Assembly: GCA_000620945.1 (NCBI GenBank) | Contig: KK211198.1 | Coordinates: 1-64,000, forward strand | Origin: [Clostridium] viride DSM 6836 | Lineage (GTDB): Bacteria; Bacillota; Clostridia; Oscillospirales; Oscillospiraceae | Length of the DNA stretch: 64,000 bases | Reading direction: 5' to 3' | Part shown: positions 51,772 through 61,167 of the stretch, piece after piece | Layout: every line of letters starts with the position of its first letter | Position numbering within the stretch: position 1 is the stretch's first letter | Program-made: the position numbers and the translations under genes | Notes under the pieces: model-generated | The model's database searches: none | What the model was told of the DNA's origin: nothing | What the model saw: only the letters and a program-made list of their open reading frames with translations

Positions 51772-52629
51772 ATGACCAAGCAATTTACCGTCTTAGAGGA
51801 GGATACCCTACTCCCATTTCTGCTTTCCCATGTTAAAAATCTTTCGCGGAATAGCATTAAGTCACTGCTCTCTAAAAAGCAGGTTTCCGTGAATGGAAAA
51901 GTGATTACAAAATTTGACCATCCATTAGTCCCAGGTCAAAGAGTTGAAATTGCTGCCGTAGGCACGACCTCCGTAAAACCGCCCTTTCCCATTCTGTTTG
52001 AAGACGACTCTCTTCTGGTGATTGACAAGCCGGCAGGACTGCTTAGTATCGCCACCGAGGGGGAAAAGGTCAAAACAGCCTACCATCAGCTGACGGACTA
52101 TGTGAAAAGCAAGGATCCAAAAGCTCGCATTTTTGTCGTTCACCGCTTGGATCGAGATACTTCGGGCCTGCTCCTCTTTGCAAAGAGGGAGGACGTGAAA
52201 CGAAGCTTGCAAGAACACTGGGACGATATCGTGGAGCGTCGAGGTTATGTGGCCGTGGTGGAAGGGAAACCTCCCCAGAACCTTGGCACCATTCAATCGT
52301 ACCTCCATGAGAATAAGGAACACATTGTCTATTCCGGTGGGATGCAGGGAGGAAAGAAGGCAGTGACCAACTATGAGGTGCTGAACGAGAATCCTACCTA
52401 CAGCCTATTGCAGATTGATTTGGATACGGGCAGGAAAAACCAGATTCGTGTGCACATGAAGGATTTGTCTTGTCCGGTTGCAGGGGACAAAAAGTATGGC
52501 GCACGCACCAACCCTTTGGGGCGGTTAGCCCTGCACGCCTCCGAGCTTCGCATCCGCCGCCCAGATACCGGGGAAACTCTCTCCTTTAAAGTGCCAGCCC
52601 CTCGTACCTTCCAACGCTTGTTTCTCTAA
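51772..52629 (+). CDS. RluD-family pseudouridine synthase
   Basis: A 285-residue RNA-modifying enzyme. The N-terminal S4 RNA-binding domain (about 10-65, SIKSLLSKKQVSVNGKVI) is followed by the synthase core with HRLDRDTSGLLLFAK (catalytic Asp in the HRLD motif), KKAVTNYEVL, and the C-terminal block TGRKNQIRVHM...DKKYGA. The target uridine in rRNA or tRNA cannot be told. AAGGAGGGG precedes the ATG at 51772; the longer frame upstream runs over the tRNA gene and is not coding. Confidence 0.92.
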   Translation: MTKQFTVLEEDTLLPFLLSHVKNLSRNSIKSLLSKKQVSVNGKVITKFDHPLVPGQRVEIAAVGTTSVKPPFPILFEDDSLLVIDKPAGLLSIATEGEKVKTAYHQLTDYVKSKDPKARIFVVHRLDRDTSGLLLFAKREDVKRSLQEHWDDIVERRGYVAVVEGKPPQNLGTIQSYLHENKEHIVYSGGMQGGKKAVTNYEVLNENPTYSLLQIDLDTGRKNQIRVHMKDLSCPVAGDKKYGARTNPLGRLALHASELRIRRPDTGETLSFKVPAPRTFQRLFL

Positions 52630-52657
52630 TGGATTGGCTTTTTCCTCGGGTGGCTGA

Positions 52658-52686
52658 TTGACAAACCGGGCTAAATCTTGTAAGAT
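52658..52686 (+). promoter_or_regulatory. Promoter of rnpB
   Basis: TTGACA (52658-52663), 17 bases, TAAGAT (52681-52686), placing the start within a few bases of the RNase P RNA 5' end. Confidence 0.85.
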
Positions 52687-52690
52687 TAAA

Positions 52691-53037
52691 CAAGCAAGTA
52701 GGTTGGACAGCCGCGCAAGCAAGCCGAAAGGCTGCTTCGTGAGGAAAGTCCGGGCTCCAAAGGGTAAGGATAACGGGTAACGCCCGCCGAAGGCAACTTC
52801 AGGACAAGTGCAACAGAGATATACCGCCTGACTTTCGTCAGGTAAGGGTGGAAAAGTGAGGTAAGAGCTCACTGGCCGACCGGGAACGGCTCGGTCCTGT
52901 AAACTCTATCCGGAGCAACACCGTGGAGGGGAATATGACTGACCCGGTCTCCCCGTGGAGGTGGCTTGAGCGTATTGGCAACAATGCGCCTAGATAGATG
53001 GCTGTCTATAACAGAACCCGGCTTACAGACTTGCTTG
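52691..53037 (+). ncRNA. rnpB: RNase P RNA, catalytic subunit
   Basis: About 347 bases. The ends pair as P1 (CAAGCAAGT with ACTTGCTTG). The universal core is clear: GAGGAAAGTCCGGGCTCC after the 5' part, ACAGAGATATACCGCC, GGTAAGGGTGGAAA, and near the 3' end ACAGAACCCGGCTTACAG. The RNA cleaves 5' leaders from tRNA precursors together with RnpA. Exact ends are judged from P1 and the promoter. Confidence 0.95.
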
Positions 53038-53051
53038 CGACCAATAAGAGG

Positions 53052-53081
53052 GGCTGACAGCATCTTGCTGCAGCCTTTTTT
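53052..53081 (+). terminator. Terminator of rnpB
   Basis: GGCTG/CAGCC outer stem with CAGCA/TGCTG inside, then TTTTTT. Confidence 0.85.
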
Positions 53082-53110
53082 AGTATAAAACCGAAAAGGA
53101 GGAGAACAAT

Positions 53111-53710
53111 ATGGGCATTCCAGTCATTACCATTGCAAGAGAGTATGGTTCCGGAGGTCGATTGATCGGCGAGGAACTGGCAAAGTCTCTTGGCATCCCA
53201 TTCTACGATAAGGAGCTCATTCTGTTAGCGGCTAAGAAAAGTGGATTTTCGGAAGAGTACATTCGCCGCACGGAGCAAATTAAATCGGCCAGCTTTCTGT
53301 ACAGTCTTTACATGACCAGTCAGGTGCTACCGATGTCCGATCAAATCTTTTTGGTGCAGAGCAAAATTATTCAAGAATTGGCTGAAGAGGGCCCTTGTGT
53401 GATTGTTGGCCGCTGTGCAGACTATGTGTTAAGAAACAATCCCAACTGTATGAACATTTTCATCCACGCACCCTTGGAAGAACGCATGCGTCGTGCCTCC
53501 GAGGAGTACGGAGAGACGGCGGCTAACATGGAGGATTTTGTTCGAAAGCAGGATAAGAAGCGGTCCTCGTACTACAACTATTTTTCACAAAACAAGTGGG
53601 GCAGTGCCAAGAATTATCATCTTGCAGTCAATAGTACATTAGGCATTCCTCAAACGGCAAAGCTTATTCAAGATGCCGTTAAAGTATTTTCGGAGGCAAA
53701 AAAAGCGTGA
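53111..53710 (+). CDS. Cytidylate kinase-like family protein
   Basis: A 199-residue P-loop protein. VITIAREYGSGGRLIGEELAKSLGIPFYDKELI is typical of the cytidylate kinase-like family common in Clostridia, in which the Walker A loop is R-E-x-G-S-G-G. VIVGRCADYVLR and the Arg-rich lid (EERMRRAS, KQDKKRSSYYNYF) follow. The true substrate of this family is unproven. AAAGGAGG precedes the ATG. The stop overlaps the GTG start of the MATE gene by four bases, so the two are coupled. Confidence 0.88.
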   Translation: MGIPVITIAREYGSGGRLIGEELAKSLGIPFYDKELILLAAKKSGFSEEYIRRTEQIKSASFLYSLYMTSQVLPMSDQIFLVQSKIIQELAEEGPCVIVGRCADYVLRNNPNCMNIFIHAPLEERMRRASEEYGETAANMEDFVRKQDKKRSSYYNYFSQNKWGSAKNYHLAVNSTLGIPQTAKLIQDAVKVFSEAKKA

Positions 53711-55122
53711 GTCAAAACCATTCTTCTACAAGCGAAAATAAAATGGGGACAATGGCGGAAAACCGCTTATTGCTGTCCATTTCAGTTCCCATGATGATCT
53801 CCATGTTAGTCCAGGCGCTCTATAATATCGTCGACAGCATGTTTGTTTCTCGTGTTTCGGAGGACGCTTTCATTGCGGTTTCTCTGACCTACCCCGTTCA
53901 AATATTTATGATTGCGGTGAGTGTTGGTACCGGTATCGGTATCAACGCTCTCCTTTCGCGCAGTTTGGGGGAAAAAGACCTCGAAACAGCCAATAAGACC
54001 GCGAATATTGGCATTCTTCTCAATTTCATCAGCGCCGTAGTCTTTGCCCTCATTGGTCTCTTTTTTTCCCGTATGTTCTTTGAGATGCAGGTTGCATCAC
54101 CTGTGATTATCCAGTACGGCTATGACTACATGTTCTATACCTGTATATTTTCGTTGGGCGCTTTTGGGCAAATTGTGTTCTCAAGACTGCTGCAATCCAC
54201 CGGAAAAACCATGCAGAGCATGATCATTCAATTGGTTGGTGCCGTGATTAATATTGTATTAGATCCCATCTTAATCTTTGGTTACTTTGGGTTGCCGGCC
54301 ATGGGCGTGAAAGGTGCTGCCATTGCAACGGTGATAGGGCAGACGCTGGCGATGTTGCTTGGCTGGTATTTGAACGTAAAATACAATAAGGAAATTCGTC
54401 TTTCCTTCCATGAAATGAAGCCGATTGCATCCATTGTCAAGCAGATCTATCGCGTAGGTGTTCCGTCCATTATCATGCAAACCACGGCTTCACTCATGTC
54501 TTTTGCCTTTAACAGCTTGCTGCTCCGGTTTACCCCAACCGCAGTTGGCGTGTTTAATGCCTATTTTAAGATACAAGGCTTTTTCTTTATGCCGGTGTTT
54601 GGACTGAATAATGGCATTGTCTCCATCGTGGCATATAACTTTGGAGCGCGGAAACCTGATCGTATTATTAAAACCACCAAGTTATCCTTGATCTACGCCG
54701 TCGCGATTTTAACCTTTGGATTCTTGATTTTTCAGTTTTTTCCAGCGCAGCTCTTGGGAATCTTTCAAGCATCGGAGGAAATGCTGGCGATTGGTACCGT
54801 TGCATTCCGACTCATCAGTCCCTGCTTCTTAATTGCAGGTTTTGTCATCGTTTGCTCTTCCGTTCTTCAAGCGATGGGCTGGGGTTTTTCGAGCATGGTT
54901 ATCTCGCTGATTCGTCAATTGGTCGTCTTAGTTCCCGTTGCGTATCTGCTGGCCTTGAGCGGAAAGTTGGATCTGGTTTGGCTTTCCTTCCCCTGTGCAG
55001 AGTTGGTGGCAGGTGCTTTAGCCTTTGTGTATTTCGTTCGGCTCTATCGTAAGGTGATACTTCCGATGAAGGGCCAGAGCCCACTGGACAAGCTTACCCC
55101 ACGGCCAGAGGAAGCCGGTTGA
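53707..55122 (+). CDS. MATE-family efflux transporter
   Basis: A 471-residue protein with twelve membrane segments of the MATE family. The start (LLLSISVPMMISMLVQALYNIVDSMFVSR) and the matching second half (VGVPSIIMQTTASLMSFAFN) show the internal repeat. MATE pumps export cationic drugs or metabolites using Na+ or H+. The GTG start overlaps the previous stop (GTGA). Co-expression with a nucleotide-kinase-like protein is common in Clostridia, with no known meaning. The last 20 residues are Pro- and charge-rich. Confidence 0.93.
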   Translation: MSQNHSSTSENKMGTMAENRLLLSISVPMMISMLVQALYNIVDSMFVSRVSEDAFIAVSLTYPVQIFMIAVSVGTGIGINALLSRSLGEKDLETANKTANIGILLNFISAVVFALIGLFFSRMFFEMQVASPVIIQYGYDYMFYTCIFSLGAFGQIVFSRLLQSTGKTMQSMIIQLVGAVINIVLDPILIFGYFGLPAMGVKGAAIATVIGQTLAMLLGWYLNVKYNKEIRLSFHEMKPIASIVKQIYRVGVPSIIMQTTASLMSFAFNSLLLRFTPTAVGVFNAYFKIQGFFFMPVFGLNNGIVSIVAYNFGARKPDRIIKTTKLSLIYAVAILTFGFLIFQFFPAQLLGIFQASEEMLAIGTVAFRLISPCFLIAGFVIVCSSVLQAMGWGFSSMVISLIRQLVVLVPVAYLLALSGKLDLVWLSFPCAELVAGALAFVYFVRLYRKVILPMKGQSPLDKLTPRPEEAG

Positions 55123-55639
55123 TGTGGCCACGCAGCGTTGAGAGGGCAGTTTTCATCAATCATACAAATTAATGACTTGCAAACAAGCAGAGTTTTTCAA
55201 CTTGAATGCATCGGAAACGTGCCATAATCCGCGGTTTGTCGGGGTAATTCTAATCATCGCTCATCAATTATGTAGTGTGAAATACACAATACACGACAAG
55301 AATCTCTGGGATGTACTAGTAATTAATTAGAAATCATATGGTCAATTTAATCAATTATGCCGATTTATTTTGTTGTGATAACGAAGTATCATAAACATGT
55401 AGTAAATTGCTAAGAAAAAGGGGTCGGTATGCCCCTTTTCACTATGCTCTTTGACGATTTTGCTACTGCAAGAATCCATTCATTTCTCTTTGTAAACAAT
55501 TGCAAAGCTCTTGGACTACCAAGACAAGCAATGTTTAGTCTCTCTGCCGCACCTTTCAAACAAGGAAGAATGCAAGCGCAAAGAGACGCACATAGATCGC
55601 ATGAGTCCAATTAATAATTTTTTGTGGAGGTAAGGTATT
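55123..55639. other. 517-bp AT-rich intergenic region upstream of the acyl-CoA dehydrogenase
   Basis: No convincing gene. A hairpin AAAAGGGG (55416-55423) / CCCCTTTT (55432-55439) is followed by ACTATG rather than a T run. Smaller inverted repeats occur at CTTGGACTACCAAG (about 55511). A weak promoter candidate is TTGTTG (55370-55375), 16 bases, TAAACA (55392-55397). If that is right, the leader of the dehydrogenase gene is some 240 bases long. A 61-codon frame at 55429 has no Shine-Dalgarno. Confidence 0.5.
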
Positions 55640-56797
55640 ATGCGTTTACTGACCGATGAACAGAAAAAATGGTGTGAAACGATTGGCGAGTTCTGCAAGA
55701 AGGAGATCGAGCCCATCATGCTGGAGTGGGACAAGGTTGTTGATCCTTCCAAGGCAATTCCCTTTGACGCTTATGCAAAGGCATTCAAGCTGGGCCTGAA
55801 CACCTTCGAAATCCCCGAGTATGCTGGTGGCAACAAGGTTGACCTGCACACCGCTGCTGTTATGTACGAAGAGATGGGCTACTATGACGGCAACTTCGCT
55901 TCCGTCATGCAGACCACCAACCTGGCTCTGAAGCCCGTTCTGATCGGCGGCTCCGACGAGCAGATCAAGTACTTCGCAAAGCACATTCTGGAAGGTAAGG
56001 GCTATGCTGCTTTCGCACTGACCGAGCCCCAGTCCGGTTCCGACGCTGGTAGCGTTCTGACCACTGCTGTTAAGGATGGCGACGAGTGGGTCATCAACGG
56101 TGAGAAGTGCTTCATCACCAACGGCGGCGAAGCTGACATCGCTTGCGTGTTCGCAGCTACCGATCCCTCTAAGGGAGCTAAGGGCCTGTCCGCATTCATG
56201 GTTCCCACCACCACCCCCGGCTTCAGCGTAACCAAGTATGAAGACAAGAGCGGTTTCCGCACCATCTCCACCTGCTCCCTGAAGTTTGAAAACGTCCGCG
56301 TTCCCGCTTGGAACCTGGTCGGCGAAGAGGGCAAGGGCTTTACTTATGCAATGAAGACCCTGGACAAGTCCCGTGCTTGCGTCGGCGCTCTGGCTGTCGG
56401 CATCGCTCGCCGTGCTCTTGACGAAGCTCTTGCTTTCATCAAGGAGAGAGTCACCTTTGGTAAGCCCGTTTCCACCCGTCAGGGCATCCAGTGGATGGTC
56501 GCTGAAATGGCTACCAAGATCGAAGTTTCCCGCCAGATGGTTATCCACGCTAACGAGCTGCAGAAGCAGGGCCTGCCCTTCTCCAAGGAAGCTGCTATGG
56601 CTAAGCTGTTTGCAACCGAGTCTGCTATGGAAGTCTGCACCGACGCTATCCAGCTGATGGGCGGTAAGGGCTACATGAAGGAAGACTGCGTTGAGAAGAT
56701 GTGGAGAGACATCAAGGCTTACTGCATCTTTGAAGGCACCACCCAGGTTCAGAAGATCGTCATCTCTGGCGCTGTTCTGTCCGGCAAGGCTAACTAA
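55640..56797 (+). CDS. Acyl-CoA dehydrogenase
   Basis: A 385-residue FAD enzyme of the short-chain/butyryl type, oxidising acyl-CoA or, in fermenters, reducing crotonyl-CoA with electron-transfer flavoprotein. YAAFALTEPQSGSDAGS and WVINGEKCFITNGG form the FAD/substrate site, RVTFGKPVSTRQGIQWMVAEM is typical, and the catalytic base is Glu365 in CIFEGTTQVQ. GGAGGTAAGG precedes the ATG. Codon use is among the most biased in the window (CCC, CTG, ATC, TCC, GCT), indicating very high expression. No etfAB, thiolase or hbd is adjacent. Confidence 0.94.
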   Translation: MRLLTDEQKKWCETIGEFCKKEIEPIMLEWDKVVDPSKAIPFDAYAKAFKLGLNTFEIPEYAGGNKVDLHTAAVMYEEMGYYDGNFASVMQTTNLALKPVLIGGSDEQIKYFAKHILEGKGYAAFALTEPQSGSDAGSVLTTAVKDGDEWVINGEKCFITNGGEADIACVFAATDPSKGAKGLSAFMVPTTTPGFSVTKYEDKSGFRTISTCSLKFENVRVPAWNLVGEEGKGFTYAMKTLDKSRACVGALAVGIARRALDEALAFIKERVTFGKPVSTRQGIQWMVAEMATKIEVSRQMVIHANELQKQGLPFSKEAAMAKLFATESAMEVCTDAIQLMGGKGYMKEDCVEKMWRDIKAYCIFEGTTQVQKIVISGAVLSGKAN

Positions 56798-56828
56798 TTT
56801 CGCAGTAGTTCGGATACTTGCTCAAAAT

Positions 56829-56866
56829 AAAACCCGACCGAAGGTTTCTTCGGTCGGGTTTTTTCT
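56829..56866 (+). terminator. Terminator after the acyl-CoA dehydrogenase
   Basis: Stem AAAACCCGACCGAAG (56829-56843) / CTTCGGTCGGGTTTT (56848-56862), loop GTTT, then TTTC. Confidence 0.93.
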
Positions 56867-56878
56867 TTCAGAGAGAGA

Positions 56879-56914
56879 GAAAACGCGCATGGTAATCTTA
56901 CCATGCGCGTTTTC
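56879..56914. terminator. Second terminator, for the minus-strand gene
   Basis: A 17-bp perfect stem (56879-56895 / 56898-56914) starting GAAAACGCGCATGG, abutting the stop of the YciI gene. Two strong terminators lie back to back here. Confidence 0.9.
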
Positions 56915-57211
56915 TTAGTTTGTATCCTCCATAAAGCAGCGGAAGCCATCCGCACACTTGCTGGCGGTAAATTCGATGAGTTCATAGTCCGCAATCTCAT
57001 GCTGATGGAAGGGATCCTCCTGAATGATGCCTTGCATTTCTTCTAAAGTTTTCGCTCGGCAGAGGATGACCCCACCAACACGAGGCGTTTTTCTACCAGA
57101 GCAGATAAACTGGCCGGTCGCATAGTAGCGATCCAGGAAGGCAACATGTTCTTCTAGGTAACGATCCACCTCTGACAAAGGTTTGACATAGGTCAAGTTA
57201 GCAAGAAACAT
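56915..57211 (-). CDS. YciI-like protein
   Basis: A 98-residue protein of the YciI fold: FLANLTYVKPLSEVDRYLEEHVAFLDRYYATGQFICSGRK with the conserved His-Asp region, then GGVILCRAKTLEEMQGIIQEDPF and the C-terminal strand. Some members are dehydrochlorinases or small-molecule enzymes; most are uncharacterised. GGAG precedes the ATG at 57211. It lies 23 bases downstream of gltX and is probably co-transcribed. Confidence 0.9.
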   Translation of the reverse strand: MFLANLTYVKPLSEVDRYLEEHVAFLDRYYATGQFICSGRKTPRVGGVILCRAKTLEEMQGIIQEDPFHQHEIADYELIEFTASKCADGFRCFMEDTN

Positions 57212-57234
57212 AGAAGGCTCCTTTCTGTGTGAGC

Positions 57235-58728
57235 TTAGGCACGTGAGAGCTGCTCAATTCCAATTTGAATGCGACGGAGGGTTTCGTCTTTCCCAAGAAT
57301 TTGGCAAAGCTCCACGGCACCACCTGGGGTCGCCGGCTTTCCTGAAACGGCCACACGAACAGGCCACATGATGCGGCCGTTCTTTACACCTAAGGTCTCG
57401 GCAAGGCCAAGGAGTGCATTGTGAATAGCATCAAAGCTCCAGGATGGTAAAGACTCCAAGACGGGAAGGGTAGCCTGTAGGGCTTCCAAAGAATTGGCTT
57501 CGTCGGTTTTCATCTTCTTATGAACGTATAGTTCATTGGAGTATTCCGGGAGCTCGTCGAAGAAGTCAACGAGAGCAGGAATGTCTTCCAAGGTGTCAAG
57601 GCGGGTTTGCAACAAAGGTGCAATGAGGCTGACATCCGTCGCAGGGTTAGAGACGCCACGTCGCAGATATGGCTCGGCAAGGGCAAAGAACGCTTCCGGA
57701 GAGAGTGTCTTGATATAGGTGCTATTGAAGTACTTCAGCTTGTCCGCGTCGAAAATGGCTGGGGATTTCGAAATGCCTTTGATGTCAAAGACTTCAGCCA
57801 ATTCATTCAGGGAGAAGATTTCCTGCTCTCCTCCAGGGCTCCAGCCAAGAAGAGCCACATAGTTTACCACGGCTTCTGAGAGGTAACCAAGGGCCAAAAG
57901 ATCTTCATACGAGGGATCACCGTGGCGCTTAGACATCTTATGCTGTGCATCCCGCATCACAGGAGAGCAGTGGATATAGGTTGGAACATTCCAACCGAAT
58001 GCTTCGTACAACAGGTTATACTTTGGCGCAGAAGAAAGATATTCAGACCCGCGCACCACATGCGTAATCCCCATCAGATGGTCATCAATGACGTTGGCAA
58101 AGTTATAGGTGGGAAGACCATCGGATTTAATGAGAACGTTATCATCCAAGGTTTCGTTTTCCACGCTGATTTCTCCAAAGATGGCATCTTGAAACGAGGT
58201 CGAACCACTGCGAGGAATCTTTTGACGAATGACATAAGGTACCCCGGCAGCCAATTTCTCCTGAATTTCTTCGGGAGAAAGGGTAGCACAATGGCCATCG
58301 TATTTGGCTACGGCTTTTCCTTCCGCAGCTTGATGGAGGCTTTCCAGGCGCTCCTTGGTGCAGAAGCAGCGATAGGCACCGCCTTTTTCGATGAGTAGCT
58401 CCGCATATTTTCCATAAAGGTCGCGGCGCTCAGTCTGAACATAGGGTCCAACCGGGCCACCAAGATCCGGTCCCTCGTCCCAGGTAAGACCGCAGTTACG
58501 CAGGGTGTTATAGATAATCTCAGTCGCACCTTCAATGAAGCGTTCCTGGTCGGTATCCTCTATGCGAAGAATGAACTGACCGCCAGCTTTTTTTGCAATG
58601 AGCCAAGTATAAAGGGCGGTGCGCAGATTTCCCACATGCATGTATCCAGTGGGGGAGGGGGCAAAGCGTGTACGCACGCCTGTGGTTGGAATACTAGCTT
58701 CCATTTGATCGAACCAAGTCATATCCAT
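57235..58728 (-). CDS. gltX: Glutamate--tRNA ligase
   Basis: A 497-residue class I synthetase. RTRFAPSPTGYMHVGNLRTALY carries the HIGH-type motif (HVGN), FILRIEDTDQERF follows, and HKMSKRHGD is the KMSKS motif. The C-terminal anticodon domain is complete. The ATG at 58728 follows AGGAGG; the frame opens to 58827 without support. Since glnS is also present, this enzyme may be discriminating for Glu-tRNA(Glu); that cannot be decided by eye. Confidence 0.95.
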   Translation of the reverse strand: MDMTWFDQMEASIPTTGVRTRFAPSPTGYMHVGNLRTALYTWLIAKKAGGQFILRIEDTDQERFIEGATEIIYNTLRNCGLTWDEGPDLGGPVGPYVQTERRDLYGKYAELLIEKGGAYRCFCTKERLESLHQAAEGKAVAKYDGHCATLSPEEIQEKLAAGVPYVIRQKIPRSGSTSFQDAIFGEISVENETLDDNVLIKSDGLPTYNFANVIDDHLMGITHVVRGSEYLSSAPKYNLLYEAFGWNVPTYIHCSPVMRDAQHKMSKRHGDPSYEDLLALGYLSEAVVNYVALLGWSPGGEQEIFSLNELAEVFDIKGISKSPAIFDADKLKYFNSTYIKTLSPEAFFALAEPYLRRGVSNPATDVSLIAPLLQTRLDTLEDIPALVDFFDELPEYSNELYVHKKMKTDEANSLEALQATLPVLESLPSWSFDAIHNALLGLAETLGVKNGRIMWPVRVAVSGKPATPGGAVELCQILGKDETLRRIQIGIEQLSRA

Positions 58729-58833
58729 GACAGGACCTCCTATGTGTATGGGAACGAATTTGAAGCCGAACCGACTAATAAAGATATAGTTTGCCATGCT
58801 TCTTTCCTCTATTCTATATTTTCCCACTCAGGA

Positions 58834-58862
58834 TTGTCAAGGTGAAATGATTGTGATATAAT
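58834..58862 (+). promoter_or_regulatory. Promoter of trpS
   Basis: TTGTCA (58834-58839), 17 bases, TATAAT (58857-58862) with the extended TGA before it. The leader contains GCCCTT/AAGGGGC followed by TTTTA at about 58883-58911, a possible weak attenuator. No T-box sequence (AGGGTGGNACCGCG) is present. Confidence 0.75.
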
Positions 58863-58935
58863 TCTTTAGTATGGATTTTAATGCCCTTACGACGATACGA
58901 AGGGGCTTTTACTAAAAACTGAGGAGTACAGTACA

Positions 58936-59955
58936 ATGGCCGAAACAGTGATGGACACCAAGAAAGTGATGCTTTCCGGGATTCAACCCAGCGGGGAGTT
59001 GACCTTAGGCTCTTATTTGGGAGCCATAAAACATTGGCCTGCCCGTGCGCAGGAGTTTGATTGCTACTACTTTATGGCAGATTTGCACACCATTACGGTG
59101 CGGCAGAACCCTGCCGAGCTGCGCCGCCGCACCTTAACCCAGTTGGCAGCGTATATGGCTTGTGGCTTGGATCCCAAGCAAAATGTTCTCTTTATTCAGT
59201 CCCATGTGCCGGCACATGCGCAACTGGCTTGGGTATTGAACTGCTATACGATGTATGGAGAACTTTCAAGAATGACCCAATTTAAGGATAAATCACTTAA
59301 AAATGCCGACAATATCAATGCAGGCCTTTTTACCTATCCGGCACTCATGGCAGCCGATATTTTACTCTATCAGGCGGACTATGTGCCGGTCGGGGAGGAT
59401 CAAAAGCAGCATGTTGAAATTTGCCGTGATATAGCAACCCGTTTTAATAGCATTTATGGCGATGTGTTTAAAGTTCCGGAACCCTATATCCCCCCCGTTG
59501 GGGCACGGGTAATGTCCCTTACGACCCCCACAAGCAAGATGTCTAAGTCGGACCATGACCAAAATGGCTGCGTGTACCTCTTAGAAAAGCCGGAAGACAT
59601 TCTGCGCAAGTTTAAAAAGGCCGTAACCGATAGTGATATGGAACACTGCGTCCGCTATGCACCGAAGGAAAAACCGGGAGTTGCAAACCTGATGCAGATT
59701 TATTCCGCCGTCACGGGCAAAAGCTTTGATGAAATCGAGCGCGAGTTTGAGGGGAAGGGCTATGGTGTCTTCAAGCCTGCCGTAGGAGAGGTCGTGGCGG
59801 ATTGTCTGCGTCCCATCCGCGAGGAAACCCAGCGTCTACTCGAGGATAAAGCGTATTTGGAAACGGTGTACCGAGAAGGTGCAGAACGAGCCTCTTATAT
59901 TGCAAACAAAACCCTGAGAAAGGTATATAAGAAAGTGGGCTTTGTCCAGATGTAA
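58936..59955 (+). CDS. trpS: Tryptophan--tRNA ligase
   Basis: A 339-residue class I synthetase. VMLSGIQPSGELTLGSYLGAI carries the HIGH equivalent (TLGSY), DLHTITV the Trp pocket region, GEDQKQHVEICRDIATRFN the conserved block, and KMSKSD the KMSKS loop. Length and order are normal. GAGGAG precedes the ATG. Confidence 0.96.
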   Translation: MAETVMDTKKVMLSGIQPSGELTLGSYLGAIKHWPARAQEFDCYYFMADLHTITVRQNPAELRRRTLTQLAAYMACGLDPKQNVLFIQSHVPAHAQLAWVLNCYTMYGELSRMTQFKDKSLKNADNINAGLFTYPALMAADILLYQADYVPVGEDQKQHVEICRDIATRFNSIYGDVFKVPEPYIPPVGARVMSLTTPTSKMSKSDHDQNGCVYLLEKPEDILRKFKKAVTDSDMEHCVRYAPKEKPGVANLMQIYSAVTGKSFDEIEREFEGKGYGVFKPAVGEVVADCLRPIREETQRLLEDKAYLETVYREGAERASYIANKTLRKVYKKVGFVQM

Positions 59956-60030
59956 GCGGTTCAAAACAGCTGCCTATCCTCATCGCAAGCGAACCGATGG
60001 GTAGCACCGAGCGCAAAGGAGCTTCTTTTC

Positions 60031-61128
60031 ATGTTTTCACTGATCGAAAATCTTCCAACCCTTGCTAAGATTGTGTCAGCACTCATGGTTGCCTTTTTGA
60101 TTGCCTTTTTGCTGACCCCGATAGTTAAAGCCTTGGCCCATAAAGTAGGTGCCGTGGACGTCCCCAAGGATGAGCGGCGTATGCACAAACGCCCCATCCC
60201 CCGGATGGGTGGCTTGGCCATTTTTTTGGGTTTCATCTTAAGTGCACTCCTCTTCGTTGAGCTCAGCTCTCAGATTCGTGGTATGTTGCTTGGCGGAGCG
60301 ATTATTGTGGTGCTTGGTATCTTCGATGATATTTATGCCCTGCCCGCCCTTCCCAAATTCTTTGTTCAAATCGTTGCAGCCCTCATCGCCGTCTATCATG
60401 GCAATGTGATTCAAGTTCTCTCTAATCCCAACATCTTTAGCTCGGATCCTTACTGGGTCTTAGGGGCATGGTCCATTCCCATGACGGTGATTTGGATCGT
60501 TGCCATTACCAATGCCGTGAACCTGATCGATGGTTTAGACGGGCTGGCCGTCGGGGTAGCGACGATTAGTTCCTTAACGATGCTGGTCATCGCCATGCTG
60601 GTGAGCGATGGGGTTGTGGCTCTCATCATGGCCGCCTTAGCCGGTTCCTGCCTTGGATTTATGCCCTATAACTTAAACCCTGCAAAAATCTTTATGGGGG
60701 ACACGGGATCGACCTTTTTAGGGTTTATCCTAGCTACCATGTCGATTCAAGGGTTATTTAAGTTCTATACCATTATCTCCTTTGCGGTGCCCTTTCTGAT
60801 GCTGGGACTTCCCATCTTTGATACCTGCTTTGCCGTCTTCCGGCGCCTATCCAAAGGACAGAATCCCATGGCCCCAGACCGGAGTCATGTCCATCATCGT
60901 CTCATTGACATGGGCTGCAATCAGAAACAGGCTGTTGCAGTGTTATACGTCATCAGTGCCATACTGGGATTGTCGGCGGTGGTTCTTACCACCAGTGGCG
61001 AGTTAAAGGCAATGGTGCTTCTCATTGCTTTATTTATTGCCGCTGCCATTGCTTCACGAATCTATCTGTTTAATCACTTAGGAGAAGACTCGCAGCAGCC
61101 CAAGGAACAGAAGGTAGAGAAAGAGTGA
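60031..61128 (+). CDS. tagO: Undecaprenyl-phosphate GlcNAc-1-phosphate transferase
   Basis: A 365-residue polytopic membrane enzyme of the MraY/WecA/TagO family, which loads the first sugar phosphate of teichoic-acid-like or secondary wall polymers on undecaprenyl phosphate. PKDERRMHKRPIPRMGGLAIF, GIFDDIYALP, NAVNLIDGLDGLAVG, KIFMGDTGSTFLGF and DRSHVHHRLIDMG are all present; the last His motif separates it from MraY. AAGGAGC precedes the ATG. The epimerase next to it could supply ManNAc for the second sugar. The polymer may be what the SLH proteins of the window bind, by inference. Confidence 0.93.
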   Translation: MFSLIENLPTLAKIVSALMVAFLIAFLLTPIVKALAHKVGAVDVPKDERRMHKRPIPRMGGLAIFLGFILSALLFVELSSQIRGMLLGGAIIVVLGIFDDIYALPALPKFFVQIVAALIAVYHGNVIQVLSNPNIFSSDPYWVLGAWSIPMTVIWIVAITNAVNLIDGLDGLAVGVATISSLTMLVIAMLVSDGVVALIMAALAGSCLGFMPYNLNPAKIFMGDTGSTFLGFILATMSIQGLFKFYTIISFAVPFLMLGLPIFDTCFAVFRRLSKGQNPMAPDRSHVHHRLIDMGCNQKQAVAVLYVISAILGLSAVVLTTSGELKAMVLLIALFIAAAIASRIYLFNHLGEDSQQPKEQKVEKE

Positions 61129-61167
61129 TGCAAGGTCATCTCTGCAAAAGGAAAGGATTGGTTACCC

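Noticed and set aside
55429-55614. 61-codon frame in the long intergenic region
   Set aside because: No Shine-Dalgarno, overlaps a hairpin, no recognisable similarity.
58863-58935. T-box riboswitch upstream of trpS
   Set aside because: The T-box consensus and specifier-loop structure are absent; only a short weak hairpin is seen.
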